This document shows, piece after piece, positions 44,136-56,638 of a stretch of 64,000 nucleotides of DNA (positions are counted from its first letter, which is position 1; every line of letters starts with the position of its first letter). Source of the stretch: Macrobrachium rosenbergii (lineage: Eukaryota; Arthropoda; Malacostraca; Decapoda; Palaemonidae); NCBI RefSeq assembly GCF_040412425.1, contig NC_089768.1, positions 5,570,001-5,634,000 of the forward strand, written 5' to 3'. The translations under genes were made by a program, and so were the position numbers. Below the pieces are notes generated by a model. It saw nothing but the letters and a program-made list of their open reading frames with translations. It was not told the origin of the DNA and ran no database searches.

Positions 44136-44920
44136 ATAGGAACGGTATGCTAGCAGAAACTTCAGCATATCCATTTATAAATTTATTTATTTTCACTGAG
44201 TAAAATGTCAATAACAACGTAATGAGGTTAAACAGACTATCACAGTTAATGAAAATCCTACATTCTTTTCCACGGTAAAGCAGATGCAGCACGCCTAACG
44301 ACGCCCACGTTTGTCTTGGGGAGGAATATATACCGGATTGGAAATCCCACTGGGACAGAGGCCGAGAGTAACTGGCAACAGGTTCTTTACAACCAGAAAG
44401 AAACGGCAACGTCTGTCCGTTTTTTTTTTTTTTTTTTTTTTTTTGCGTGGACGGTTTGTCTGTAAGTTTGGATTACTAACTACGAATCTGCAAAAAAATC
44501 AATAAGCCTGTTCACTGAACAAAAGTTTTAAATCGTTGAATTTCAGATCCAGGGATTGTCATTTCATTTATTATTAAAAATAGTGTGTTGGTCGGAGAAG
44601 GCGTTGGTACGTACTCTCCATTTCAGTATCAGAATAGAATTATATATTTAGTTCTCTGTTCATAAAGTCAATTTATTACTTATAATGATGCTATTCTGAT
44701 CAGTGCAAAGTGGAACGCTCTTAATATTGCATAGCCTGGAGGGATACACGATCGATACCGAAGACTGCAAAACAACGTCTTAAATTGACATGGGTCACAA
44801 CGAAAGGTCCGCAAGGTTCTCAAGCATGGCTTTCCAGGAAAACTTAGATGGTGTTCTAAATTATATTTTATCCAATGGTAAATTTACATGGATACATACA
44901 AACATGCACAGACACACACA
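44136..44920. other. No recognisable gene
   Basis: Contains a 24-bp T-run near 44420. No motif. Confidence 0.5.
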
Positions 44921-44921
44921 C

Positions 44922-44999
<78 letters not shown>

Positions 45000-45013
45000 T
45001 ATATATATATATA

Positions 45014-45057
<44 letters not shown>

Positions 45058-45070
45058 CATATATATATAT

Positions 45071-45140
<70 letters not shown>
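44921..45140. repeat. (CA)n-(TA)n microsatellite block
   Basis: About 220 bp of TA with repeated TATTATTTATA interruptions. Confidence 0.97.
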
Positions 45141-45405
45141 TATATAATGTATGTGTGTGCGCGCGTGTTTATGATTTCAATCATTAACTTGAGTCAGCAC
45201 TATTTAACCTGAACTTTATATCCACTTATAGACGATTTTAAACTAACCTAGTTTTGAAGCTTAATCAGTATATTGAATATCAACTCAAGCAGTACTGGTA
45301 GGAAGTGTAATAAACCCGGGAGCACATAAGAAAAGATTTTGAGCTCCGATTTTGAAAGTATTGGTCTTCAACGAATTTCCTTCATGTGCTACGGGGTACG
45401 TTCTA
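45141..45405 (+). repeat. Left arm of a wide inverted repeat
   Basis: Reverse complement of 47386-47624. It starts TATATAATGTATGTGTGTGC, passes AACCCGGGAGCACATAAGAA and ends TGTGCTACGGGGTACGTTCT. A (TA)n block sits outside this arm, whereas in the partner arm the (TA)n block sits inside. Confidence 0.93.
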
Positions 45406-46079
45406 TACACATATCAACAATGTTGAAAGTTTTGCAGTACTGTCGGTTTCACCTGTATAATTCCTTTTCAATCCGATGAAAAAATCCTGATTTATTCAAA
45501 GTAAATCAGAAAAGACAATTGAAAAAATGCCTTTAAGCTTTTATCTGATGCAAACTATATTAACCGTTAACTGAATATTATAAGGAAGAGGAAGCGAGAA
45601 AAGAAGACGTTTCAGTTTCTTATGAATTAAAATAGAAAATCAAGGAAACAAATTAAGCGAATTTTTGCATTCTGTTGATACAATACATAGTCAAGACCTT
45701 TGCAATGATATTTACTGCCGGAAAGGAAAGACGTGAGCGAAGGTCACTTAATTTGACTGTTCTTAAGCTATTTTCTTTCCTCTCAAGTCTGGCCTGTTGT
45801 AGCTAAGTGCAAGAAAAGCAAAAAAGAATTATGAAGTCCAGAAAGTCGTACAACGCGCACAAAAATGTGTAAATTTCCCGAAAGCAGGAGGAACACGACG
45901 CACAAAAAATAAACCCCAGTCTTACGGGGTCAGTGGTGGGTTTTGGAGAAAATGGAATCGTGTCAAATTTATTATCCTTAATGTGTATATGCTATAATCG
46001 AAAGTCCGATAGTATTTTTTAAAAATTCACTGCACTGCGAAATTCAAAGCATAATAATTTCATGTTACTAATAACATTA
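45406..46079. other. No recognisable gene
   Basis: Spacer of the wide inverted repeat. No motif-bearing frame. Confidence 0.5.
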
Positions 46080-46515
46080 TTATTGCAAGTAAAATCGAAG
46101 AAATATGAATGTATAAACAAGTAAAAAATGTGCCGCAGTTTTTTCGGTGCAATCGACTTTTCTGTGCAGTGTATAACGCTGTATGAAACTCTCAGCCACG
46201 GCCCATGGGGAGCTCTCAGCCGCGGCGCATGAAACTTTCAGCCATGGCCCGGAGGTGGCCTGTGGTGTTGGCACCCATAGCAGTACCAGATGCACTATCA
46301 TGACTAAATTTAACCTTAAATAAAATCAAAACTACCGAGGCTAGAGGGCTGCAATTTGGTAAGTTTGATGATTGGAGGGTGGGTGATCAACATACCAATT
46401 TGCAGCCCTCTAGCCTCAGTAGTTTTTAAGATTTGAGGGCGCACAGAAAAAGTGCGGACGGACAGACAAGAAACCATCTCAACAGTTTTCTTTTACAGAA
46501 AACTAAAAGTGGCAC
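46080..46515 (+). mobile_element. Foldback MITE-like element, copy B
   Basis: Longer relative of 8622-8935, same orientation. The hairpin arms GAGGCTAGAGGGCTGCAATT (46338-46357) and AATTTGCAGCCCTCTAGCCTC (about 46398-46418) are almost perfectly complementary. Also AAACTCTCAGCCACGGCCCA, AGTGCGGACGGACAGACAAG and the terminal TTTTCTTTTACAGAAAACTA. Extra sequence relative to copy A includes tandem GCC(A/G)(C/T)GGC.CATG units at 46195-46250. Non-coding. Confidence 0.78.
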
Positions 46516-46904
46516 TGCTTTATACGGTTACAGTCGTGTTCTGGAAAATCTATAAACAAACAGTTTCAACCGTTGATCAGAGATGCAGAGAAGGGCACAC
46601 GCTTAAATATCTAAAGAAGGGAAGGCGCACGACAGCTATCAACCGTTGTTTATGCATTTGCCTTTGGAAATATAATAACGAACAAAAAATCGAATAAGTG
46701 CGACTTGGAGTTGCACGTGCGCTTGATAATATTTTAATTTTCAGTTTTACGTATCAATACCTTCTTCATGAAGCGACAACTTGATAGTCCATAATCAACA
46801 GTTCATATAATTTCTGTCTACGTGAAATAATGCAAAAAATTACAAGAGCATGCTTTAGCATGACTGAAAACATGCAAGAGGGCTTGAAAATCTTCTAATA
46901 TCCC
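46516..46904. other. No recognisable gene
   Basis: Spacer sequence with short frames only. Confidence 0.5.
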
Positions 46905-47381
<477 letters not shown>

Positions 47382-47385
47382 AAAC

Positions 47386-47624
47386 AGAACGTACCCGTAG
47401 AACATGAAGGAAATTCGTTAAAGACCAATACGTTCAAAATCGGAGGTCAAAATCTTTTGTTATGTGCTCCCCGGGTTTATTACGCTTCCTACCCGTACTA
47501 CTACTTGAGCTGATATTCAATATACTGACTAAATCGTTTATAAGTGGATATAACGTTTAGGTTAAATAGTGCTGACGCAAATTAATAATTGAAATCATAA
47601 ACACGCGCACACACACATTATATA
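47386..47624 (-). repeat. Right arm of the wide inverted repeat
   Basis: AGAACGTACCCGTAGAACAT to ACGCGCACACACACATTATATA. Reverse complement of 45141-45405, about 85-90 percent by eye with several indels. Confidence 0.93.
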
Positions 47625-47678
<54 letters not shown>

Positions 47679-47680
47679 TT
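47625..47680. repeat. (CA)n-(TA)n-(TG)n microsatellite
   Basis: Itself a small palindrome: CACACACACATATATA opposite TATATATGTGTGTGTG. Confidence 0.97.
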
Positions 47681-48525
47681 TATTGGGTCGTCGCATTGCC
47701 GCCCTATTGCACAATCAACTGTAAGCCCAACTTTACTATTATGTTCACTGCTTTTTTGCTTACCAGTCTTACTTCCCAAAATTCTAACTTAGGCTGTGAG
47801 TGACAGGTGATTTAAGCGTTTCGATTTTGTATTTCAATTCAGAACCGAAAGCAATATAAGCCCTTTCCACGAGGGAGTCATAACAGTGTGTTTCGTTTGA
47901 TTTTGATATAAATGTAGTGCATTTTATAAAGCAAAATAATAGTAGAGCTGAGTGGGTTCAATTTTGTGAAATGTGCTGGGTAAACTTGTGTATTTTTTAT
48001 ATAGGCTCAAACTCATACTCGAAAGAGTTATTTCTGATGCTTAGTAAATATACTCGGGTATGAAAAGCAATTAGTTGTCGATTGATATACGAAAATACTT
48101 TCAGAACTCATTTTATTTCTGGAATATTTGAGAGTTATTAAATGCAGACAATTGATCTATGTATTTAGTTTAATGAAAATCAATTTCATGACCATCATAA
48201 GGTAGGTTCTTTTTACTGATGATTTACACACCGAGAGAGAGACTATAAATAGGCACTACGAATTAGCCACAGGTTACCTCCTGTAATGTGTATTATCACA
48301 GTACTTGTACGCTCTTTGTAACTATTTCTAAGATTCTGGTCTGAATGAATATTTTACAATAAGCTGTGAAGATTGTGATTCATCTTTTGGCTTTTCATGG
48401 TACTAAATTTGTGATTTACTGTTTTCTGTTGGATTTTCCGATACTAAGAATCCCTTCTGTGATATATGGTATTGATTATTTCAGATCTAATTCGTTCCCT
48501 GTAGGCCTACATGCACTGCCGTGAA
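47681..48525. other. No recognisable gene; 5' flank of the BEL/Pao element
   Basis: If the BEL/Pao element had a 5' LTR it should lie here, but no sequence matching the possible 3' LTR region was found by eye. Confidence 0.45.
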
Positions 48526-48579
48526 AAAATTGAATCCGTTTTTTCCCCGACAATCCTTCACAACGTTCAGGATAAGCGA

Positions 48580-49194
48580 GGAAGAAAAGGCGAAAGTGTC
48601 AAGGGCATAATAGAGGTTGCGTGAGATCACGGCGATCATTGCTAATTGCAACGCGGAATTTAGGCACAACTTAAGCGAAATGGCTTGTATCAGTAACAAG
48701 TGCCTTGCAAATCAGTCCACTGATTGCGCTACTGAATTATGTAGTGCCTGAGGCCCATCGTGAATCTAGTTGATCGCATTAAAGCCGATGAGCAATTGTT
48801 AAGAAACCTCTATTTGACTAGTACGGTAAAGTCTGAATCAAGCTTTGAATTGTTAATTCGTAAAGTGCTCGATGGAGCAAAAAAAATAATTGCCCCTCTC
48901 CTTACCAGAGTTGAATTCCTTGCTAGAGTATCGCAGCAACAGACTAGATTGCCGAAGTTGAAAGAACTTCCTTTACCTGTGTTTAGTGGTGAAATTAGCG
49001 AATACGCTACTTTCAAAGAATTGCTTGATGTTCATGTTAACCGACGTCCTGATCTTCATAGTGTAACCAAGTTAACGTATTTGGTTTGTGCCCTCGAGAA
49101 AGAACCGCTTAGAGTAGTCAAGGCTTTTAGTGTAACGGCTGCTAACTATGGCGTTGCATTAGGGTTATTAGACCGTTACTACGGTAACCAGTAG
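48580..49194 (+). pseudogene. BEL/Pao gag N-terminal part
   Basis: The longest open frame starts at 48760 (144 codons), but similarity-type sequence extends upstream in the same frame to about 48580 through two stops (REITAIIANCNAEFRHNLSE). LPKLKELPLPVFSGEISEYA, FKELLDVHVN, KLTYLVCALEKEPLRVVKAF and ALGLLDRYYGNQ follow the DUF1759 gag consensus (LPKL.LP.F.G....W..F, then KF.YL...L, then A...L..RYGN). It would form the capsid-like particle that carries the element RNA. Broken by a stop at 49192. Confidence 0.85.
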
Positions 49195-50060
49195 CAAACA
49201 TTAGTTATTCTGCATTGATGACTTGCCAATATCTTTGTTCCAAAATTCAAACATGTGGATTTGAAAAATTTCCACACTGAGTTGACCATGTTGTTAGAAC
49301 AAATTAAATGTTTGAGTGCAGTAGATTTAGGGCAGGGAATGATCATGAGTTTGATTAATCAGAAGCTCTCTCAAGGCAGTGTATACCTCAAGATAGTGGT
49401 TACTTGCGGAAGTGTGATTATAACTTAGATGAATTCTTTGAGGCCCTTGATTTCCTTGGGAGAAGTTTGGAAGACGATGCCCTACAAAAGGAGATGACGA
49501 GTCTGTAAGACCAAAGACAGTCACAAGAATGTGTCCCTTCTGTCAGGGGGAGCATTCAGCCAATGAGTGAGTTAAACACGTCACTGTCAAAGGTCAAAAG
49601 CGACAACTAATGTACTCCCAGAGACACTTTACCTGTTTAGGCAAAGGCCATCATAGCACTCAGTGTAACAGAAAACGGAGTTGCAAATTGTGTAAGGGCA
49701 GGCATCATAATTTGATCTGTAACAACAGTACTAATCCCAAGACTCAGTCAGAGGCGCCTAACAAGGATTACAGTATTGTAAATGTTCCAAGTCAGTCATC
49801 TAGTCATGTCTAGACCAGTAAAGAGTCAGAGTACAAGTAAAAGTTCAGTAAATTCTAATGTAAACAGCGTAAATGCCAAGAGAAAGAGTGATGAAAAACC
49901 CTGTGTAAATGCAAAATCAGTCAATGTGTCGCCTCACTCGGACTTGCCACCAACGTTGTCACCAACTGTGTCGGCCATTTTGTCCATCCAGAGCCAGCAG
50001 GTTCCCACCAAAGTGTTCCTAGATACAGGGAGCCAATTAGTTTTGGTGCTAGTAAATTAG
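49195..50060 (+). pseudogene. BEL/Pao gag C-terminus, zinc knuckle and aspartic protease
   Basis: After a stop the gag continues (FHTELTMLLEQIKCLSAVDL). A nucleic-acid-binding knuckle follows: CLGKGHHSTQC with a second Cys-rich group RSCKLCKGRHHNLIC (49625-49720), missing one of the usual Cys. After a Ser/Asn-rich linker come AILSIQSQQVPTKVFLDTGS with the retropepsin DTGSQ motif (about 50022-50036) and a short tail before a stop. Three frames are used, so at least two frameshifts. Confidence 0.8.
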
Positions 50061-50681
50061 CCAAGAAGTTGCAGTTACCAGTAAAGAGTCTCACTTGATA
50101 TTGTACCATTTGACACTACTGTCATTAGTGGGGAATATGACTTAATTTCATGTAAGATTCAGATGGGAGACGGAGAAAAGAACAAAGTTGATAGTGCACG
50201 ATGATGTGAACACCCCCATTTACAACATGGGTTTAGTTAACATCAAATGACACTTGCAAAACCAGAGGCATAAGATAACTAGCAAGGAAATTCAAAATGA
50301 TATAGTGAAGGAAGTAAACGTGTCTGTAATTGGTGTATTTCAGCCATTTTGTGATCAGTATGGACAAGTGCGATGGAGTTGATCTCTTTGTGACTTATCA
50401 AGGGGTATCCCTGTATGGGAGGGTCCCCCAGTGGGCACTTTAAAGAGTTGATACATCTGTTGTAAGAGCTTTGCACAGTTGTCGAATGCCAGAAGAAGCA
50501 CATGATGATGAATGGTGGCGGCTCAACACAGCTGATATCAGCCCCAAAGAGTAATTCTCTGTATCAGATAATGTAGCAATGGGAAAGGTAAAAGACAGTG
50601 TAGTACAAGCTGACCAGGGTTATCAAGTAAGCCTTCCCCTTCTGCAACGACCAATGTCCAAATGTTAGCTACCATAATGCC

Positions 50682-51581
50682 GTGGCACAGTATAATTATT
50701 TAGAATTGAAGTTTAAGAAAGATCCTAGTTATCAAACTGCTTATGAGCAGGTCCTTCAGACTAATCTCGAAGCTGGGTTCATAGAGGAAATCCCCAACCT
50801 GAGAGTAGAGGGCTACTGCATGCCTCACTTTGGTGTTTTAAAAGAACGTTCTACCATCCCCCTTAGGATTGTGTTTAATGCCTCCTCCAAGTCGAAGGGA
50901 GAAATCTCCTTAAATGATTGCTTATATCTAGGTCCCAGTTTAGTCAAGTTATTATACGACGTTTTGTTAAAGTTTAGAGTAAATCACTATGCATTAATCG
51001 CTGACATATCTAAAGCCTTCCATCGAGTCCTCCTTGATCCACAGGACACCAAGTATTCTCAATTCCTGTGGTACAAGGTGCTGACACTAGAGGCTACCTT
51101 TGCTTTCAGAATTGTGGTATTTGGAACAAGTCCTTATCTCCTTCAACAAGTCCTTCAGACCCACTTTTGGGGAGCCAGGAGGGAAGAATTAGTCAAGTCA
51201 TTCTATGCTGACAACTACATTGCCACTTTTGCTACTCAGGAAGAAATGAGGGATAATTACGTGAAAGTTAAACAACTTTTAGGTGACGCTAACATGCCAA
51301 TGAGAGGGTGGGCGAGTGATAGCCTAGTCTTTGATCAATGGGTGGGAGTTGAAGAGCCTACGGAGCTTTCTGTGTTAGGAATGTTATGGGACAGGAGAGA
51401 TCAGATGAGCATGAAACCTTTCAAGGGGATAAAGGAGCTGTCAGCCAACTGGGTTCCCACGAAACGTAGGATCCTTTCCTTGTTGGTGTCTAATATTGAT
51501 CCCTTGGGGTTGACAAGTCCTATATGTTCGAGGAAAGTTGATTTTATAGAAACTGTGGGAAGAAGGTATAGGATGGGATGA
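50682..51581 (+). pseudogene. BEL/Pao reverse transcriptase
   Basis: A 299-codon open frame, the longest non-repetitive one in the window. Motifs: YCMPHFGVLKERSTIPLRIV and FNASSKSKGEISLNDCLYLG (fingers), ALIADISKAFHRVLL with the first catalytic Asp (about 50995-51040), FGTSPYLLQQVLQTHF, and FYADNYIATF, the YVDD/YADN box characteristic of BEL/Pao (51201-51230). The rest continues into the thumb/connection region (LSVLGMLWDRRDQMS, PTKRRILSLLVSNIDPLGL). It copies element RNA into cDNA. Upstream protease-RT linker sequence (50060-50680) and downstream RNase H are out of frame, so the polyprotein is broken. Confidence 0.92.
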
Positions 51582-52265
51582 TGTTCTGGACACAGAAAAA
51601 CAGAAAGAGGCTAGGAAAATTTTAGACAAATTTGTTAATGTGCATAAGTTAAAGTTTGAGATATTTTGTCAGGGGAATCAGAAATTCACGTCTTTACTGA
51701 TGCATCAAGTAAGGTATATGGGGCAATAGCCTATGTCAAGGGAAGTAACGGAGAGACCAACCAGTTGACTAGTAAAATGAGAGTAACCCCCCAGGAAACA
51801 ACTACGACTGACCATACCTAAATTAGAGTTATTAGCCTTGTTGTTAGGAATTAGGTTAGCTAGAAGAATTTGTTAAAAGTCAGTACAGTTGTAATCTGGA
51901 CCAACAGCAGGGTTGCTATAGCCTGGGTTAATAGCAAGGAGGAGAATAGGAATACATTTATGGCTAATACGGTAGGAGAAGCTAACTCTATTCTACAGGA
52001 ATGTGGGATGAATCTGAAGCATGTGCCAACCAAAAGTAATCCAGCCGATCTTCTATCCCAAGGGACTAGTTTGAGAGAGCTGACAGCCTGCCAGATGTGG
52101 CACCGAGGACCCCAGTTTCTTCATGGTGAAGGTCCTGCCGATCCCCCACATATACTAGATGAAGCCTCACAGAGCCAGGCTAGTAAGCAAGTTGTTGCTG
52201 CCCTCTGTGAACTACAGGAAGAAGTAGCCAAGATAAAACCATCAGACATCTGGCCTAAAATGTAG
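51582..52265 (+). pseudogene. BEL/Pao RNase H region
   Basis: EIHVFTDASSKVYGAIAYVK (51684 on) carries the first RNase H Asp. A later frame (51870-52265, 131 codons) gives VVIWTNSRVAIAWVNSKEEN, ANTVGEANSILQ, HVPTKSNPADLLSQGTSLRE and MWHRGPQFL, the typical RNase H C-terminal and pre-integrase strings (consensus V.T..NPAD..SRG, then LW..GP.WL). Expected TDS is TNS here (D to N), a probable loss of a catalytic acid. Confidence 0.85.
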
Positions 52266-52284
52266 TGTTGTTGAATTTAGTGTT

Positions 52285-53160
52285 TTGCTGGGTGTAATGA
52301 AATATGTGTTGAAATTCATAAAAAGTAATGCTAAACCATTTTTGAAACTTGTTCATTTGAAACAAAGGTATTATTTGCCTCCAGTTTATAGTTATTTGGA
52401 AAAGGGACCTAAAGTGTGCAGTAATATCATTAATTTTGTTAACCAATTAGGGTTAGTTTTGATTGATGGCATAATACACTCAAGAAATAGAATAAAGAAT
52501 GATGTAGGGAATAGAGATCATTTAATCTTGTTACCTGCCAAAGGGAAATTAGTACAGTCATACATGACACACTTGCATATGCTAAACATGCATTGTGGCA
52601 TGAATAGCTATTTTTCGCCAGGAATGTTGGTGTCCAGGACTGAGATGTTTGGCGATGAAGGTGGTAGGCGGATGTGTAGTTTGTATTAAAGCCTTCAAAC
52701 CCACTCTATGCCATACACCTCCCCTGCCGCTCCCAACTGCATGACCATAGATGACACATCCATTCGCCAACGTTGGCACTGACCACACCAGTCCCCTCCG
52801 GGTGGAAGGGGGAGTGGGCTACGTGTTGCTAGTCACCTGTATGAGTAGCCATGCCATCTGTTTGGATTGTTGTTTGACACTCGATGCTGCCACATTTATT
52901 TTGATGTTAAGGAAGTTTGCTGCAACACATGGGACGCCCTGTTGCATCTACAGTGATAACCACCAGCCTTCTGTGTTGCCAGTGTCTTCCTACAAGACAT
53001 CTACGACGAAGGCGACACTCAACAGTTCCTGCGAGGGAGTAGGATTCAGTGGACCTTTCAGACTCTGCGAACTCCTTGGAAAGGAGGTTTTTTGAACATC
53101 TAATAGGGGTTGTGAAACGCACCCTAGGAGTTTGTCAGACGCAAAGTCTTCAATGAAGAA
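52285..53160 (+). pseudogene. BEL/Pao integrase
   Basis: The 134-codon frame 52285-52689 contains GIIHSRNRIKNDVGNRDHLI and LLPAKGKL with MTHLHMLNMHCGMNSYFSPG, the integrase zinc-binding region. A second frame (52751-53095) gives PFANVGTDHTSPLRVEGG (first catalytic Asp), YVLLVTCMSSHAICLDCCLT, LRKFAATHGTPCCIYSDN (second Asp), then after a frame change GPFRLCELLGKEVFEHLIGV and VKRTLG with the position of the catalytic Glu altered. It would insert the cDNA into the chromosome. Frameshifted, therefore dead. Confidence 0.85.
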
Positions 53161-53439
53161 CAGGTCCGAACAATAATCAAAGAGGAGAAAGAGTAGTGAA
53201 TAACAGGCCTTTTATGTATAAGGGCAATAGCCGCCAAAATGAAGTTCTTACTCCTTCTCATCTAATTCGAGGATCCATGATATTAAATGTCTCCTGTTGT
53301 CCCATATGAGGATATGTATCACACATTGATGACAATGCAGATGTGGCATCAGTATTTCCGCCTCACCGACACCCTGCAAACCTTCTGACACCGGTGGCAG
53401 ATGGAGTACTTGAGCTCATTACAGCAGAGACATGACTTC

Positions 53440-53770
53440 TGACAGGGAGCTAAGATGACACTAGCCATTGGAGATGTGGTCTTGGTAAACCTCAAAAAAA
53501 GAAAATGCAGTTACTGGCCTGTGGGTAGAATTGTAGCAATTTACCCCAATAACCATGGAGTCATATAATCTGTCAAAGTGCTCTACAAAGAAGAAGAGAG
53601 TCTGCAAGCTATGCAGCACATTATTCCACTTGAGATGAATGTATACAACAATGACGGGGATGAAGAAAGCGACAGAGAGACAGCTGATGAACAAATCAAA
53701 GAAGTGAATTGGAAAGAGGACACTGCACAGAGTGTGGGAGGTGAGCAAGGAGAAAGTGTTGGTTCTTAAG
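53440..53770 (+). pseudogene. BEL/Pao integrase C-terminal (DUF5641-like) domain
   Basis: LAIGDVVLVNLKKRKCSYWP followed by VGRIVAIYPNNHG and, after a stop, SVKVLYKEEESLQAMQHIIP matches the chromatin- or DNA-binding tail of BEL/Pao integrase (GD.VLV..... R..WP.GRV...YPG.DG..R). The tail then becomes acidic and Glu-rich (53640-53770). Confidence 0.75.
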
Positions 53771-53989
53771 TGAAAGGTGAACTCAAACAGGGTGAGAGAC
53801 AACAATATATTGATCGTGCTGAACAGTTAGACTCTATAAGTGAGCAAGCAAGACCGAAAAGAAGGGGAGCGACAGCCCAAAGACTTAAAATGCAGGAATG
53901 GGTTAGGGATAATGAAGTACGATGTTAATCCAAAGACAGGACTTTGTGGAGTGGGTGGAGATGTAACAGAGGATTTGAAGTGTTAGGAA

Positions 53990-54340
53990 GTGAATAGCAA
54001 TGAATGTTTTCAGTATCGTAGCCCTTATGCAGGTATATTTGTATTATATGTACATGTTTTGAACCCCTTTGTACGACACAAATTAGGTGTCAGTAAGTTT
54101 TCTGAGAGTGATTACTCCCGTGTTTGGGTAGTGTATCTCAATCGTGAGCTGCTTTCAACTGTAGTGCTGTGGCTGAATGAAGGCCACGACGATCTCAGAC
54201 CCTTTGAGCCTCACCTGCCTAACTTTACTATTGCTGTCCCTTTTGGCCAGAATTTCTGGTGTGGAGAACGTTGTGAAAACATTGGATCTGCTTTTTCCCG
54301 ACAATCCTTCACAATGTTCAGGATAAGCGAGGGGGAGTAG
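53990..54340 (+). CDS. Open frame of unknown function at the 3' end of the BEL element
   Basis: 116 codons, no known motif. The last 16 codons are the translation of the short sequence also found upstream of gag, so the frame may simply run through a repeated terminal region. It might be a decayed extra ORF, or pure chance. Confidence 0.25.
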   Translation: MNSNECFQYRSPYAGIFVLYVHVLNPFVRHKLGVSKFSESDYSRVWVVYLNRELLSTVVLWLNEGHDDLRPFEPHLPNFTIAVPFGQNFWCGERCENIGSAFSRQSFTMFRISEGE

Positions 54341-54344
54341 CAAG

Positions 54345-54978
54345 CAGGTGACCGAACTGTGGTTCCCTCTTTTTTGTGAAATTACCCAAGAAAAATTATT
54401 GACATTGAGATTGTATACATAAACACTATCTCATATACTAATAGGACCTACCTTTTCGTACATAAAGATTGAGTTTGAACAAAATATCCAATGTAAATAA
54501 TTTGTATAGCAATACAAGGTTACAAGGGACCATGCAGAGGTGCACTCCACTGTCTTTTATCAGGGCACCATGATAAGCAACAGGTAGGAGTCTCATACAT
54601 CTCACAATTTCTCATCTAACAGCTGGCTCATATAGTGCGCTTATGTAATCTCTTTGTATTTTTGTCGTCCACGACTGGACGTAGTTAAAGTTTATCCAAG
54701 GTATTGCTTAATGACCCAGAAGTAACGTAAATACATCATTGTAGTCTTTTTGGGTCGATGTCGCGGATTTGTCTTGCATTTGAAATGTGTACTTTGTCGT
54801 GGACCTCGTGGTCCGTTAGTTTTGTGTTTGTTAAATTTAAAGTTTAATTTTGTAATAAAACTGTAAAAAACCCAACCGAATCTTGCTGGACCTTCTGTTT
54901 GATGCTTGCAGGCCAGATTATCGTGAGTCAACTAACATCTCGACTTAGAACTCGAGAGTCAGAGGAAAAATTTCTGAC
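54345..54978 (+). repeat. Possible 3' LTR of the BEL element
   Basis: Follows a polypurine stretch GCGAGGGGGAG (54329-54339), contains a polyadenylation signal AATAAAA (54854-54860) with following GT-rich sequence, and ends near TTTCTGACA. No matching 5' LTR was seen, so this is only positional inference. Confidence 0.35.
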
Positions 54979-54979
54979 A

Positions 54980-55299
54980 TGAATTGTTAAAAGTATACAT
55001 AACTACACATTATAACGAAATTTCAACCTTCATCTTAGCCATTTGAATTTGGATGTGTTAAAGAAATACTGTAGACAATAACTGACTATTGGTATTTAAT
55101 CCTAAGAATTGGTTGAAAAATCCAAAGAATTCCTGAAACCAAATTTAAGGATTGAAATTATTATATTATTGTTATTCAGAAGATAAATCCTATTCTTGTA
55201 AAACAAGCCTACAGTAGTCATTCACTTGAAATTAGAGCTTCCAAAGAATATGGTGTCCATGTGAAAGAAATTATAGAAGATAACTGGAAATACAGAAAG
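54980..55299. other. No recognisable gene
   Basis: AT-rich spacer. Confidence 0.5.
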
Positions 55300-56300
55300 A
55301 AGAGAAGGTGAACTGTTTAAGGGTAGTATTGCATTGCATCTTCACTTGAACTTTAGAGATTCTAATTGCACAATATCCTCAGGGAGACTGTTCCACAGTG
55401 TGAGGAATAAAAAACCCTCCGTAACTGAGAAGTTCGACAGCGTGGCTCATTTACTGCATACTGGTAACTGTTCTTCAGAAAAGCTAGGGCTCTCAATCAA
55501 TTGTGATAGCAAAAGTTCTCTTTTAAAATACAACTTATGAAAAAATAACAAATAAGAGACCATCAATGGATGGTCCGAGTCACAACTGCTATTGTTAGGA
55601 AACAGAAACCTACTGCCATGAAGCACTCTATCTAAAGAGAGATAAATATCCGGCAGAATCAGACATCAACATTGGAGAACAGTATTGTAATGAAGGAAGG
55701 GCAATGACTTAAAACAGGTTGCACTGACTTTATCATTGTTATAAATATATGAGGCCTTCAGCATAATAACCGATATCCGTGCAGCATTTAATGACAGTTT
55801 CATTAGATGTTTCTCAGAAGTAATATGTGAGTCAAAAGTTCCACCAAAGCTTCAGACTCATTCAGCATAGCCCCATCCACTTGAAGGGGAGGTTGGAGTG
55901 AAAATCCAGTATGAGTTCTACTTATCAATAAAGTTTTCATTTTACTGGAGTTCAGCCTCATACCCCACCGACTACGCCATTTACTAATATGCTCAATGTC
56001 ATGACTGAGACTAAAGGCAGCTTTATTTCTCATAAATGGAGACTTTACTGCCCAAGTATTGCATCATTCGTGTACTGAACGATCTTGTTTTCCAGGCCAA
56101 CAACCACATCACTAGAATACACTAAAAATAACAGAGGACTAAGAACACTACCTTGTGGAACATCAGGCATGATAGGTCTTGGTTCGTTAAAGATCCCATC
56201 AGCAGTAATTCTTTGTTACCTACCTATTAGGAATATTGAAGTAATCCTAAAACATAGCCACCAACTCCATAATTCTAAAGCTTTAAAATAAATGCCTTAT
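55300..56300 (-). mobile_element. Second copy of the 25-kb LINE family, fragment
   Basis: Minus-strand sequence parallels 25480-26430 at the DNA level: GTGGTTGTTGGCCTGGAAAA, GGTATGAGGCTGAACTCCAG and CAACTCACATATTACTTCTG-type blocks. Protein strings are VVVGLENKIVQYTNDA (catalytic YADD decayed to YTND, 56074-56060), IEHISKWRSRWGMRLNSSKM, LLISRTHTGFSLQPPLQVDG, and the C-terminal RCRTSQLRRVFYSSHCGTV. Both ends are truncated: the 5' side near 56300, and the 3' side near 55300 before the tail, so no (AAT)n is attached. Many stops. Confidence 0.85.
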
Positions 56301-56364
56301 GATTTATTAAATCGAAAGCAGCATTAATACTCTCAAAATTTTCATGAATAAGTAACAAAATCAT

Positions 56365-56638
<274 letters not shown>

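Larger units (their letters stand above)
48526..54340 (+). mobile_element. BEL/Pao LTR retrotransposon body, decayed
   Basis: Domains occur in the canonical BEL/Pao order on the plus strand: gag (DUF1759-like), zinc knuckle, aspartic protease, reverse transcriptase, RNase H, integrase, and a C-terminal domain of the DUF5641 type. Length of about 5.8 kb without LTRs is normal for the family. Each domain is interrupted by stops or frameshifts, except that reverse transcriptase keeps a 299-codon open frame. A 60-65-bp sequence (CGACAATCCTTCACAA.GTTC, then AGGATAAGCGAGG) is present at both ends, at 48547-48583 and 54299-54333 with flanking similarity. Confidence 0.93.
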
